From Sphaeroforma sirkka (taxonomy: Eukaryota > Opisthokonta > Ichthyosporea > Ichthyophonida): a stretch of 41,834 nucleotides of DNA. Numbering within the stretch: the first letter of the stretch is position 1; each line of letters opens with the position of its first letter. Below are positions 21,246 to 39,927 of this stretch, one piece after another. The notes under the pieces were generated by a model. That model did not search any database, was not told the origin of the DNA, and saw nothing but the letters and a program-made list of their open reading frames with translations. The translations under genes were made by a program, and so were the position numbers. The DNA is taken from assembly GCA_001586965.3 (NCBI GenBank), contig LUCW03002024.1, forward strand, positions 1-41,834, read 5' to 3'.

Positions 21246-24200
21246 CCAATCGAGTGCTCGCGGGATAAAGATGCACTGCCCTTTCAGCCACAAGAGTCCG
21301 GAGATGAAAAGCAATACGCCAAAGAGGAATACACAAATCTCCTACTACACTCCAAAATATACGGCTACTCCATTCTGACCTGTTTTGATGGTATGTTTTT
21401 AATAACCAGTGTTATGCATAATATGTACTAACTCCTTGAGAAACTGGGTGTTCACCGAAATGTGGGGAAGTCTCCAAGAATGTTCGGCAACGAATGGGGG
21501 TCCGTGGTGTTTGGTTCAAGTCTCGTCGAGCTATTGTACTATCATACCGCACCTGATCACACCCTTGTATACGTGCTTACGAGGTTTATCGGGGTATGTA
21601 TATGGCATGCACTTTCGGGCATGCGTTCTGTGCAGCGACCATAGGAAAAAATCTGTCTCTCGTCTCTTGGAATTTGAATGTTGTTGTCATAGTCAACAGC
21701 GATTGGCGGATATGAGGAAACAAATTGAATAATAATCGACACTTGTGCACTATTTGAACCGTTTTTCAACCGTGCCGTTTGCAGGGTTCTACGTCAAAGG
21801 GCTGAATGACACGCCATCATGGGTCGCTGTTGAGGGTGTGGTATCCGCATCACTCAGCAGCGATGAACTGAGATTTGCTATAGCTACGATCGATTCCGTC
21901 TCTATCTATGATGTTAGAAATTTGGAAGATTATGATGAAGTATGTTGCCCTTTTTTCTTTCTCTGTACGATGATGTTCCAGCCGTATATCAATTGATGAG
22001 TATTAAAATGCGCAAGTCAGTACAGTATATACATCGAACAGTCTGTGCGAGTCTGTGCGGGCCAGCTAATGGACGATTGTGCTACACGCGATTTGTTTTA
22101 ATTTATCGGCCGAAAATCTTAAGGATGGTGATGCATGCATGCTATTGGTGGGTTTAGGGTTTAGGATTTGGAGATGGTGGCGCATGCATGCTATTGGTGC
22201 ACTGTCCGGGAGGTTCAAATCAGTCATTGTCAAGCTACTAATCTACTTTACTATAATCAGCTCGGATGTCAAGAGGACGAAGAACTCAAATCCATCGAGT
22301 TTCACCTAAAAAAAATCCCGATCTGCTAATGGTGGTTTGGTGGCGTGGTTGCGTTGAGATATGGAATATCACGGATAGCATCAGAGAACCACTCTTCTCC
22401 ATTGGAGACACAGGTAGAGTCATTTTGTGTATAGCAGGATGTATTGTAGACGTCGAGTTTGATTTGGCCAGTGCCTCGATGTTTACTAAAACCTGATTTA
22501 ATGCATGCCTCAGACTGCATTATTCTAATGGCGAACACCAAACAAATGCGCTTTGAGCAAAATTTCAGGGTTGAAGAAATCAGTTAGGAGTCGGTCTGAT
22601 TTTGTCATTGGTGTCTTTGCCGATAATTCAAAGCGACTTTACAACGATTTGCATAGTATTGCCCAGTACAAAACTTGTCTGGATAATCATGTTGTTCTAA
22701 CTGACGACGTTTTACTTTTGCGGCATACGTTATACTACTGCAGTTGTCACTGCTGCCGGGTGGTCGTTCGATGGAACGGAAGTTTTGATAGGGAACGAGG
22801 AAGGCGGTGTCTCAATGTATAGCTCAGACTTACAACTCAAGTGGTCTGTGGAAAGTTTGATCGATGAGAATGAACTGGAGGAGGATCTGCGGTTGCCACG
22901 TGTACTAGTTTGTATCGTTGCCGTCCAGGCGGGTAGCTACGCGGTGTCGTTTGACACTGTCGAAGGTGACGACGATGTTGTGTTTTGTGGGATCTACGAC
23001 GCGGATGCTGGTGTGATGTATTGCAACAACGATACATTTTGCCAAGAAGTGGACAAAACAAACAATATAATTATAACCAGCATACCTGAATGGAATATCG
23101 TAGTTATGAGCGCGTGCAATGACAGGTCGCTTGCGTATTGGTTCAAAAATACTGAAAACAAATGGGAGCTGATCATCTTTGAAGAGACGGGCCGACCACA
23201 AGCGGCACTTTCGGAAATTGAAGAGGACGAGGACACTTACGTCATGGGGTTGGCGGTGGATTACAGCAGCACAGAGCCTATACTTCTCAGGGGCCAGGAT
23301 GATCCCATACCTCCTCAGCCACATCTGCTGGTGTATTCCTCCGACTGTGTGCTCACGTCATGGACAATAGCGAACACGCAATCCGATACCCAGCACTCCT
23401 TCATGAAAGCCCACAAGCAGCTTCCGTCGCTGGACGAACTCTCACTTCTACTCAACTTGGGTAAGTTCAAGACAACTAATTTATCAGTAGTGTTTGTGTG
23501 CGAATCCTGAAGCACCTCGTATTGGTAAAACTATAATTTGGTAAAACTATATACGCCATCCCTCATATCCCTGCAATTGTAATGATTACGTATACATTCC
23601 TTAAATGTAGTATTGTTTGCTGTATGCGAATTGTGTTTGTTTCGGCGATACTATAACACATCCCTATCGTTGTCGCATGATTCTGTTCTAAATTTCAAAT
23701 CGGGGGTTCTATTGTTCCCAGATGATGAGGAGCCCCCCAGGGCTGTGTCAATCAGAGACGAGGCACCGTCATCAGCAGAAGACACGGATACATATGACGG
23801 AAGTGATCAAAACCTTGCACCGGAATCCGTCGCCGGGACTGGTTTTGGGAAAAAGAAACCAGAATTTTCCAATTTGAAACATGACGAATCCACTAAAGCG
23901 GCAGTCAATCAATTATTCGGAGCCACAAACTCGCAGAGCTTCAGTTTTGCTACCGGCGATACAACTGAAAAAGCGAACAAAGGGCCGTCACCTTTCGGTG
24001 GCCTGCAGTCAGCTTTTGGGACAGGGACTACGGCATTCGGTGGTACACCCAACGCGTTTGGAACACAGGCCACCAGTCAAGTAACCGCATTTGGGGGTCA
24101 GTCAAACGCTTTCAGCCAAGCTAGTCCTTTTGGCCACGGGTCTGCCGCAACAGGTGAGCCAGTAAAAGGTGCCTTTGGAACTTCAAAGACCGCGTTTGGA

Positions 24201-27200
24201 GCCACGTCCACTGCATCTGGCGGTGAAACAAGCGCTTTTGGCGCCCCAAAATCCGCTATGGGCGACAAGTCTGCTGCATATGGACCACCGTTTGGCGGTC
24301 AGCCCAAACCGTTTAGCCAAGCCAGCGCTTTTGGAAACAAAACTACCACTTCTAATGGCCAAGCCACGGCATTCGGGCAGTCTACCGGTGGACAGGCGCA
24401 CCCCTTTGGTGGGTTCGGTACGGGACTGTCAAGCACTCCATTCGGTCAGAAAACACAGGGGACTGAACCCAGCAATCAAACAATTACACTCGACACTGAG
24501 AAAGCTTCATTCGGCGATACGAAGAGTAAGACCGGGGTTGCAGGTATTTTCGGTGGGACGAAGGCTGCTGAAAGAATCGCCGCACCTGCCGACGATGATT
24601 CCGGAAGTGAGGCGCCACATTTGAATGATTCGGAGTCAGGGTCTGAAGATTCTCACAGCGATCCCGCAGAACGCGACGGGGAGTATGAGGAGGATGATAG
24701 AGATGAAAGCGATAGCGCGAATGGCGATGGCGAAGCTGAAGCTAAATATCAAGCCTCACAAGGAAGCACAAATCATAGCGCTGCTGGCGTGTTCGGAGGG
24801 TTTAATCAGTCGTCGACGGAGACCAAGAAGTCAGCATTTAGTCCGTTGCCCAATGCATTTGGTCAGGGTTCTTCTCTTTTTGGTGTCAAAAGTGAGGCCA
24901 CCGAGCCTGCCAAGGCCACTTTCTTTGCTCAGCCCTCGTCGGCATCTGGCATTAAGACGGAGTCCTCGAAGGAAGCCCCAAAAGGCTTGTTCGCTTCATC
25001 GGCGTCTGGAGCCAAGAATGAGGGCCCAGTGGCAACTCCAACATCTATCGTCAGTCAGAAACCATCAGCATTCGGAAGCATCAGTGTGACCACGGAGCAG
25101 ACCCCGAAAGGGTTGTCTGGTCAGAAACCAACGGCATCTGGATTTAAAAGCGAGGCCACAAAAGAGTCTCCGAAAAGTTTGTATAATCCTAAAACTTCGG
25201 CATTTGGAGTCAAAAGTGAGACAACGCAGGAGCCCCAGAAATTAGGAGCTGGTCTAACTCCATCGGCTTTCGGCATTCAGAATCAGGTCGCCGAGACAAG
25301 TCAGAAAGTTTTGTTTAGTGACAAGCAATCGGTACTTGGTAAATCTATTGGTGCTACGGATGATGCCCAAAATACGTCATCGGGTCAGAAGCAGTCGGCA
25401 TTTGGACTCATAAATGATGAAGCCAAGAAGCCACCATCTAGTCAACAACCTATACAATCTACTAACACGCGTGCGTCAAATTCGGATAACGCGACATCGG
25501 CGTTCGGGGAATTTCCCTCGTTTAATGAGGACCAAAACAAGGCTGGTGAGAGTTCAACTTCTACTGCGACTCGAAATACGGATGATAAATCGACATCGGC
25601 GTTCGGTGAATTTCCCCCGTTGAAAGAGGGCCAAAACAAGGCTGGTGAGAGTTCAACTTCTATTGCGACTCGCAATACGGATGCCGCACAAGGCATCCTC
25701 AGCGACCTAAGAAAGGCTTCAACAGATGGAGGTGGCGAATCTCAGACGAAGGGTGGGGAGGTGAGCAGTGTCCTGAGGCTAATTCACCTGCAGTTCTTTA
25801 TTTAAGTTGTCTGCACTGGTATATACCGTGTGCCCATGCAGTTCTGAAGCTTTATACTATTGTATCACTCAGGTACCATCTCACGGGCAACAGGAGCAGA
25901 AACCTCAACAGATTCCGAGCAAACCATTACTACCACCCCAGCCTGTCAAGCTGCCCAAAGAGTAAGCTGTTTTCTCGGTTCCCTAGTTCGTATTCGAAAG
26001 GATTGTTATCAGGCTGTCCCGTGTTGCATTTGTCTTCGTTGCGATTTTGAACTTGGACTTACCTTGCTACTCTTTTCTGGCTGTTTTCTGCAGTGCCACA
26101 TCTAGCAAGAGTTCAGGATCTTCAACGCCACTACTGTCAACAACAGACCTGCTGAATGAGCTGGTATCGCGATTCGAAACCGAAGATTTGGCCATTCTGG
26201 CAAAGCTGTCAAACAGCATTCGAGGTAGGCTCACAGGTTTTCTCATTTTGTGGCGTTCTTCTGTGGGTGAGTGAACGCGGCGATAGGTTACTTCACAGAT
26301 GACAAATCCGACAATTTCGAAGCAATTTGATTTTGATATATGCTTACCTTCCCACCTTGTGCCTTTTTACATTATTCAGATTATTCCGTGCCCAAGTCGG
26401 AGATGGAGGATTTGAAAGCGTCCACCACCAAGCTAGCTGGTACGCTGGATGGTGTGAAGAAGGATCTGGAGCAGCTCACTGAGAGGTCTGTGAAGTGCAA
26501 GGAAGATGTGGAAAATATGACAATGAAACTCAAGACAATGAAACTTAGGCGGCAGAAGCTGGTATGTATATGTGTCTGTGGACGGAGGCACTTTTCACAC
26601 TTGAAATTTTCGAGTCGTTGCATCTGGCAGGTTAGAAATGCGCACGAATGATGCCATCGTCCTATACTGACCCAAGTTTTCATATTTTCCCTTCTGTATT
26701 CAGGAATCATCTACATATATTACTGCAAACCGTGATCGAGGCCTGGACCCAGACATGGTGAGAGAGAGGGAGATCATACTATCTCGGTTTCAAGATCAAC
26801 AACTTCTGCTGAGGGATTTGGAGTCCAAGCTGTATTCTCTTGAAAACGGCGGTCAGTACACTAAGTTCCCAAAAAGGACGCGAAGACGCCAAGCCCCGGC
26901 AAAGGACTGCCTATACCAGACCATCCAGTCGCAACACGACACTATCGCACGGAAAGAGATGCAGCTCAACAACATCGAAGTACAGATGCACAAACTTATC
27001 TCCGCCACAAAGGTGATGTCACTGAGAGACCCGAGCGGCGACCAGGTGTCGGCGCGAGTGGCTGCGGATCTTACTGAGTCCGATCTTGCTCTGAGCGGCT
27101 GTAAGATTCCCAGTAACAGTAGAGCAAAGGAAACTGCCTATCGCTTGCAGAAGCTAGGGTCACTGCTGGCAAAACGGGAGAAGAATATAGTTATCAGCAA

Positions 27201-30200
27201 GACATCTTCGTACAAACCACCACCGCCACCGAAGAATGGGTCGGATTCCAGGCCGCCTAGCGGCGGAGGGGTGGAGCAAAGGCCGTCTACCGACAGCAAG
27301 ACTAGGCATGTGCCGGGCTCTCTTCCACTCCCGTCCCCTCAGATGCACGCCACTAACAACCGCCAAGGAAGTCCTCCACCTGGCGCACCAGCAGGCGGCT
27401 ATAATACGAATGCATCACATATACCTATTCGAAAACTCGCCCAACCCACCGGCCCATCATTCTTCTCTGAGAAGAGTTTCACAAACACTACTGCCAGCTC
27501 ATTGGCACCTGCACCACTTCAGAAGTTCGGTACCGGTTTGGCTAGTAATCAGCCGATGACAGCGCAATCTGCCTTCCCGTCCTTGGCTAAACCGCCCGCC
27601 AAACCACTGTCCACTGGATTCAGTATGCAGGCTGGTATGCAACCACCAGCGGCTAAAGGGGAGTCTTTCTTCAAAACTTTTATGGCACCGGGTGCAACCG
27701 GCGGTTCTGATGTGCCATCGAAGCCTACTTCTTTCACTGCGCCTACCACTGCACCTGACACCACAAAGCTACAGGAAAGCCCCAAGAAGAAGTTTTCCGC
27801 AGGTAAGAAGTGTGCAGATACCGAGCGCTTTCAGCAATATGTCGAATACACGCTACACTCTATACTCGGGAGACTGAGGAGCGCAGGTCTTCTGCTCGTG
27901 AAAATTCTGTAATTGATTAATCTCCATAATTGATCTCATTTTGGAATCTTGTTTGTAGTAGTATTATAATTTATTAGTTATTTGGGTTGTTAATCAGAGT
28001 GAATGTTTTTTTTGATACCCAATTTCAAATCACCGCGCAAGCAATACTGCCTACTAAATGTACACCTATGACACGGTAGGAAGTATCAAAGCAAATGCCG
28101 ATGAGGATGTTCCGACGTTAGACTTCGACGACAACTTGCCAAATATATCAACGAAGAAGAGTGATCTGCCGAACATCCCGCGATCGACTGTGACAACAGG
28201 TACGAAAGTATGCTTAGTAATGGCAGCTTTGTCGTGTCTCTAGGTTGCGTTATATTTCAGATTTGTAGTATGATAAACGCCAGACAGATTCGCACTCAGG
28301 ATGGTCAGGTGTTGTCCTCTGAAGCCCTCAAAATGTATCTGATTTTCTGACTTCTGGGTGTTTCAGAAGTCGGTGTTGACATTTTGCTACTTAAATGTCT
28401 CTCACGAGATTCATGACAACTAACTTTCATTTTAACTTCATATTCTGAATCCTCAATGCTCACTGGTCCATTCCTACAGGTTTCAGCACCTCACAACCCC
28501 CCAAGAAAGATGCTACACAAAAAAGCGATGCATCCGCACCCACCACGTCGACACTCGCATCATCTACCGACAGCACCTCAGCCTTTGGTTCCTTAGGTGG
28601 AGATAAATCAACAGCTTTTGGCTCCTTAGGTGGAGATAAATCAACAGCCTTTGACTCGTTAGATGGAGATAAATCAACAGCCTTTGGTTCCTTAGGTGGA
28701 GATAAATCAACATCTGGGGCACTGAATGCAAGTAAATCTATTGCCGCACCATCAGGCGATTCAGCGTTCGGCTCATTCATAGTGCCCGCGAAAGCTGAAC
28801 AAACCAGTGACACTGGGGTGGTGGCAGGGTCAGCATCAGCCGCGAGTGGTTCAGGTAACCTAACGTTTGGAAAGCCCACTACGGACGCTTCTAAGGTGGC
28901 TGGTGGAGGGTTTAATACAACATCGAACAGTGCTCCTAAGGCAGTTGGCGGGGCTTTCGGAAAAGGACCAACAGACGGCACATCTGGCTCAGCCTTTGGG
29001 AGTATTGGTCTTAGTGCTGCTGCAGCCGATGACGCAGGTAAGGTTGGTAAACCATCCGACACGCCCCTCACTGAGCCATCACCACCGACTGCAACATCAG
29101 GGTTTGGGGCGTCGAAGGGTACCAATGCTTTTGGGGTAAGCAACGCGACTGCTTTCGGCACGTCTACGGGAGCGAGTCCCTTTGCAAAGGGCGCACCGGC
29201 GGCAGGCACAGCGTCGGCTGCCGGTGGGTTTGATACATCGAAACCGGCCGTCTCGGCCACACCGAGTGTATTTGACGCACCCGCAACCGGTGCTACCGGG
29301 GGAGCGTTCGGAACGTCGGGATTGGCAGGGGCTTTGGGGGGTCTTGATGATACAAAACCAGCCGAAGCAAACACAAATAGCTCGAGCGGATTTGGCTTTG
29401 GCAAATCGGCCACCCCCATCACAGGCTTTGGCTCGTCCGCTTTCGGTGCTTATACTACTAATACCGGCGCCTTTGGAAGCGGTTCCACCTCATCAGGCTT
29501 CGGCACTTCCTCGGCCAGCGGGTCCGCTGCCAATGGCACAACTGCCCCAACGGGTGCATTCGGAAGTGCTCAAAGTGGCACGGGTGGTGCATTTGGGGCC
29601 TCGAGCGGCGCAGGTGCTTTTGGACAAGCCGCCAAACCCACTGCCCCCAGTACCGGCGGAGCGTTTGGACAAACTACACAACCCTCCAGTGGCGGTGGGG
29701 GAGGGTTTGGCAGCAGTGCGTTCGGCGGAGGCTCAGCATTCGGTGCTTCAACCAAATCAGCCACGACCTCTGCGTTTGGGAGCACTGGTGCATTCGGCAG
29801 TGCGGGTTCTGGTACCACGGCGTCGGCATTTGGCAGCGGCGCTCCAGCAGCATCCGGGGGAGCGTTCGGCTCTTCCGCAACGACTGGTGCTGGCGGCTTT
29901 GGCAGTGGCACTGGCAGTGACACTGGTGCGAGCGCATTCGGTACCCCGAGCGGCGGGGGAGCCTTCGGGGCGACTGGTGGTGGCAGCAGTGCCTTTGGAT
30001 CGTCCGGGGGCACCAGCGCTTTCGGAACCTCTGGCGGCGCCAGCGCATTTGGCACTGGCGGAGGCAGTGGCGCGTTTGGCAGCGGCGGAGGCACAAGCGC
30101 CTTCGGTGCTAGTGCATTCGGCACAAGTTCTGCGAGTGCTGGGGCGGGCGCTGGTGGTGGTGGTGGTGGTGGGTTTGGCAGTGCGGGTGGTGGTGGAGGC

Positions 30201-30662
30201 TTCGGCGGCTTTGGCGCTGCTGCTGCGGGGGGTAGTGGCGGAGGGTTTGGAGCTCTCGCAACAAATTCCAGTGGTAGGTACCGAGCCGCGCAGTTGGCGT
30301 CTCCAAGTTCGAATTCTGCGTGATTTAGCCCAGTGGGTGTCTGTTGATACGAGTGTTTGTGTGGGAGTCAGTTAGACAACGATATTCGACTCTCCAGTAT
30401 GTTTTTGCTAATGCTTTCTTATCCCAATGAAATAGGCGGATTCGGTGGCACCGGGAGCACACCAGCGAGTGTCACGCCTCAGAAGTATGTAACGTTCTCC
30501 GGAAATGTGCTATGCGAATACAGCAATTTAATACGTTCTTTATATTCGATTGCTTGTATTCAATTTTGAGCCTTGAGGTGACTTTTCATTTCATTAATAC
30601 ATTTCATGCGCAATCCACATCACAGGTTCGGTGGCAACAACTTCACTCAGGCCAGGATGTAG
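21246..30662 (+). CDS. NUP214: Nup214/Nup159-type FG nucleoporin
   Basis: Thirteen exons chain with GT–AG borders and matching phases: 21246–21390, 21785–21939, 22261–22413, 22744–23460, 23722–25760, 25873–25961, 26094–26224, 26380–26561, 26704–27802, 28080–28199, 28480–30273, 30436–30484, 30626–30662. That gives about 2,235 codons, close to animal Nup214. The first four exons encode a seven-bladed-type propeller. Diagnostic pieces are SIYDVRN, VTAAGWSFDGTEVLIGN, and TYVMGLAVDYSSTEP followed by PPQPHLLVYSSDCVLTSW, which parallels the family's VDYT...LPPAP...LSTDGVL block. FG repeats (SAFG, PFG), an acidic patch, a coiled coil (26094–27100) and a dense FG region follow; the protein ends NNFTQARM. 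Nup214 sits on the cytoplasmic face of the pore and its propeller recruits the DEAD-box RNA-export helicase DDX19/Dbp5. The short 5' exon was not found, and one frame break lies at 22308–22315. Confidence 0.88.
22124..22199. repeat. 27-bp direct repeat in an intron
   Basis: Copies of gatggtg..gcatgcatgctattggtg at 22124–22150 and 22173–22199, separated by a gggtttagggtttagg motif. It lies within the intron between exons 2 and 3 of the nucleoporin gene. Confidence 0.85.
22308..22315 (+). other. A8 run where the Nup frame shifts by -1
   Basis: Exon 3 joined to the phase-0 donor at 21939 reads EDEELKSIEFHLKK and then hits a stop at 22327. The good propeller sequence NPDLLMVVWWRGCVEIW lies in the -1 frame from this point and joins the next exon in phase. 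The switch falls exactly in eight consecutive A's. Confidence 0.7.
23722..25760 (+). other. First FG/acidic exon of the nucleoporin
   Basis: A single exon of about 680 codons. It starts acidic (DEEPP), then holds many AFG/PFG/LFG units with Gly, Thr, Ser and Ala spacers. A strongly acidic stretch at about 24588–24750 (DSESGSEDSHSDPAE, EYEEDDRDESDS) is followed by spaced repeats of SAFG or SASG with KSE/TKE spacers. FG units bind transport receptors. Position before the coiled coil is the arrangement known from yeast Nup159. Confidence 0.85.
25492..25685. repeat. 99-bp in-frame tandem duplication in FG exon
   Basis: Copies at 25492–25590 and 25591–25685 both start cgacatcggcgttcgg and encode TSAFGEFP...KAGESST.ATRNTD. 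The divergence is low, so the duplication is recent, and 33 codons are added without a shift. Confidence 0.93.
26094..27100 (+). other. Nucleoporin coiled-coil segment
   Basis: Over exons 26094–26224, 26380–26561 and the start of 26704–27802 the protein is helical and charged: LLNELVSRFETEDLAILAKL, LDGVKKDLEQLTERSVKCK, REREIILSRFQDQQLLLRDL, and KEMQLNNIEVQMHKLI. In Nup214/Nup159 this part assembles with Nup88/Nup82 and Nup62. Heptad-like spacing of hydrophobics is visible by eye; no formal prediction was run. Confidence 0.75.
28480..30273 (+). other. C-terminal dense FG exon of the nucleoporin
   Basis: About 598 codons, extremely rich in Gly, Ala, Ser, Thr and Phe, with dozens of SAFG, GAFG and GFG units and, near 30130–30250, nearly pure Gly/Ala. 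GC content rises sharply compared with the flanks. Antisense frames are open here only because of this composition. Confidence 0.9.
28581..28712. repeat. 33-bp tandem repeat, 4 copies
   Basis: Four exact-length units at 28581, 28614, 28647 and 28680 encode AFGSLGGDKST or, once, AFDSLDGDKST, in which the FG dipeptide is lost. In-frame expansion of an FG unit. Confidence 0.95.
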
Positions 30663-30959
30663 TGCACTGCTGCACGCACTGCCTCTTTCCGGCAAACTAC
30701 AAATCTAAAATGGGGTACAACGCATGCCGAGAGCATGATAAAGGGGCTGGTTGGTGACACGCAAGACTCTGTCAGCAAAGCAATTTTGCAGGTCCTCAAT
30801 GATCTCTTGACTTCTCCGTTCTCCACCATCGTATTTGCCGGCACATTCGGTATACATTTCTAATGCAAACCTGCCAGACAGCTTTTTAGTCCATATGCTA
30901 CGGCTGAGTCAGTAATCTGGAAATAGAGAGGTTTATACATACTGATGATACCATCGTGC

Positions 30960-30965
30960 AATAAA
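30960..30965 (+). promoter_or_regulatory. Possible polyadenylation signal (AATAAA)
   Basis: AATAAA about 298 bp after the nucleoporin stop codon, on the correct strand. It is the first canonical hexamer I see downstream. Confidence 0.35.
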
Positions 30966-31461
30966 AACTCGATGACAAATTTCGCCTGTGTCGTTGCGTC
31001 AAGCACAGCAGGATGAATTTCTAGTACCCAAGTGGCCCATGCCACCTGAGTTCCTACATGAGCCTGTTCCACTGAAGTACGCATATAATCCACAGGCGGG
31101 AGTAGATAGACAGCACAATGTGCAACAATCATTAATAGACAGTCAACACATTAAGAAAAACTGAACACCCAATCCGAGGCTGGGTACCTGGCAATAGGCC
31201 AAGCCTGAGGTTGCTTCTATATATTTTTATTTTCTGTCCCTACTATGTATATGTATAAATATTTCGACACGACGTTTCGGCTCAGCATGATTTTGCGCAC
31301 TATGGCTTCGATGTTATATATGCACTTGTTAGTGCACTGGTTTCTACCATCGATGCGCAATCTGTTCTTGAGTGATTATGTACAACAGATTATGCAGGTC
31401 AGCCATCGTCGTATCTCGGGTTCCTGATTTAACAGGCTTACTAATTTGTCTGCATACAGAT

Positions 31462-31559
31462 TTTTGTTGTTGTTGTATATCCTTCTATCAAAAAGACGGG
31501 GAATATAGATCTTTTTGTTGTTGTATATCCTCCTATCAAAAAGACGGTGAATATAGATC
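31462..31559. repeat. About 49-bp tandem duplication
   Basis: Copies 31462–31511 and 31512–31559 share tttttgttgttgtatatcc, then ctatcaaaaagacgg and gaatatagatc; they differ by a TTG unit and single bases. Confidence 0.93.
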
Positions 31560-32315
31560 GGAATGAAGATGAGATAGGCACTTACTTTGACAGCTGATCT
31601 GTCTAATTGATCCCAATTACGTTGGCCAGCATGAACGGCTTGTCGACCGTGGGGCTCAAAAACCACATAGTAATTGTACTGACTTCTTCAATACAAAAGC
31701 ATATTGAGAGGCCGGACTCGCTTCCTGCATTGCAGCACACTCATGGCTGAAACACTTCACACGAAGACATCGAATGCGTGTGACAGCGACGTTTCATAAA
31801 AGGCTATCACATGCACCTGGTGTGGCATGCACACTGTGGTGCTTTGTTAAAGATCGGCACCAAAATCGGGATAGACTACCCAGGGAAAGCTCTGCAGTAG
31901 AAATCTTCACTCCGCTTTTCTACGTAGTCCTGGCTGATCGCAGCCCGGCTCAGCCATTCCAATACGGCGGTTTGAATAACAACTATTGGAGATTAACCGG
32001 TGTACAGTGAGAGTACAGAATGACTGCTACATTGGCATTGGCCATGACTGCCAAAATAGGTGTGCCGTCGTTAGTGCATGTGCGAGAATATTTGAGGAAG
32101 CGGCCAAGACGTACGATCGACAGCTGCGATTCTACTTGGCAGCACCAGCATCCTCCCCAGCTCGTGCATACCGCTACCAATGAGTGTATCTTCTGCACAG
32201 CATCGGTATTGCTACTGTGTAAGCCCGCGTACCTTCGAGACCTCGTATGGGGAATCATCACCTTAGCAGCAGCGATGTATTTGCAATAGTCGTTCACCAC
32301 TCAGACGACACGCAT

Positions 32316-38319
<6,004 letters not shown>

Positions 38320-38329
38320 CTAAGAGTAT

Positions 38330-38770
38330 ACGAGCGTCGGCTCAATAACTGTGCGAGTGGTGGCACAGACGTCCGATTTCCTTATACACTCGGTTTCACA
38401 GTACCCTGGGAATATACACACAAATGATCAGACATGAGTATAACCGGTTTATGCTTAGAATGAATACACCAACATACAATGCATAATGTACTTGTAGTTT
38501 CACAAAGTGGGGTGGGACGTTGTGATGTCTATTTTGACAACTCAACAATACAGCTATTTAGCGCGATTCAAATACGAAACATACATTAGAAGATTCAGAC
38601 ATTATGTAATAACATGCATTAGAAGGTTCAGACGTTATGTAATTAGGATCACCAAGCCAGCTCATTCATCCGAAAACCTTTAAAAGAAGAAGCTCACATA
38701 AAAAAAATGGACTATCTAGTGATGGCGTGCGGCATACATATGCGTGACATCGGAAATATCACACCTAACT
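38330..38770. other. Likely upstream region of the minus-strand gene
   Basis: No further coding exon could be tied by phase to 38319. Contains a direct repeat (cattagaaga/gttcagac...ttatgtaat, near 38584 and 38618). The promoter, if the gene starts at 38256, should be here. Confidence 0.4.
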
Positions 38771-38774
38771 TCAG

Positions 38775-39492
<718 letters not shown>

Positions 39493-39927
39493 CTATGCTG
39501 CTTTTCCGTACCCTTGCGTTGTCAAACGATAGGTCTGTGCCGTATCATATCATTACAAAGACACACAGTTGGGCATCGGCTCACGATTAATTAACTGCTA
39601 CATCTATGTCGTTCATTCGCAGAGACTAATTGCGAAGTAGGTGGCTCGCACAAAGTGTTGTATGGAAAAAAAAGAAAGGAACAAAAAGCGGTTAGAGCAT
39701 ATTGTATGCAGTGCAAAGTATCACCTGTAGCATATTCACGTAGCCATACTACAAATACTTACGGAATAGCACATGTCACGAAGCGGGCATCGAACATACC
39801 TTGAAACGTTGCAATCAGGGGCAAGTTACTATGTGTACAGCTACGTACGTAGCACCGGAGATACAGGCTACCACAAGTACTCTCGTGAGTATGAGTAAGT
39901 CTGTAGTGTCAATCTCGGCGGAACGAG

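Larger units (their letters stand above)
30663..32315. other. Intergenic space between convergent genes
   Basis: The nucleoporin gene (plus) and the zinc-finger gene (minus) end toward each other here. Short frames on both strands (for example 31983–32300 minus) show no recognised motif. In the nucleoporin frame, 66 further codons are open after its stop (30663–30860). Confidence 0.5.

Noticed and set aside
22150..22166. gggtttagggtttagg, similar to a TTTAGGG telomere repeat
   Set aside because: Only two units, inside an intron and between copies of a local direct repeat; too short to be an interstitial telomere.
28460..30124. Long antisense reading frames opposite the second FG exon
   Set aside because: They are rich in Pro/Ala/Val and arise from the GC-rich, stop-poor FG coding sequence. 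Splice phases and FG motifs support the plus strand only.
31983..32300. Minus-strand 105-codon frame just downstream of the zinc-finger gene
   Set aside because: No motif or splice link was seen, and the plus strand is equally open across part of it; chance is the simpler reading.
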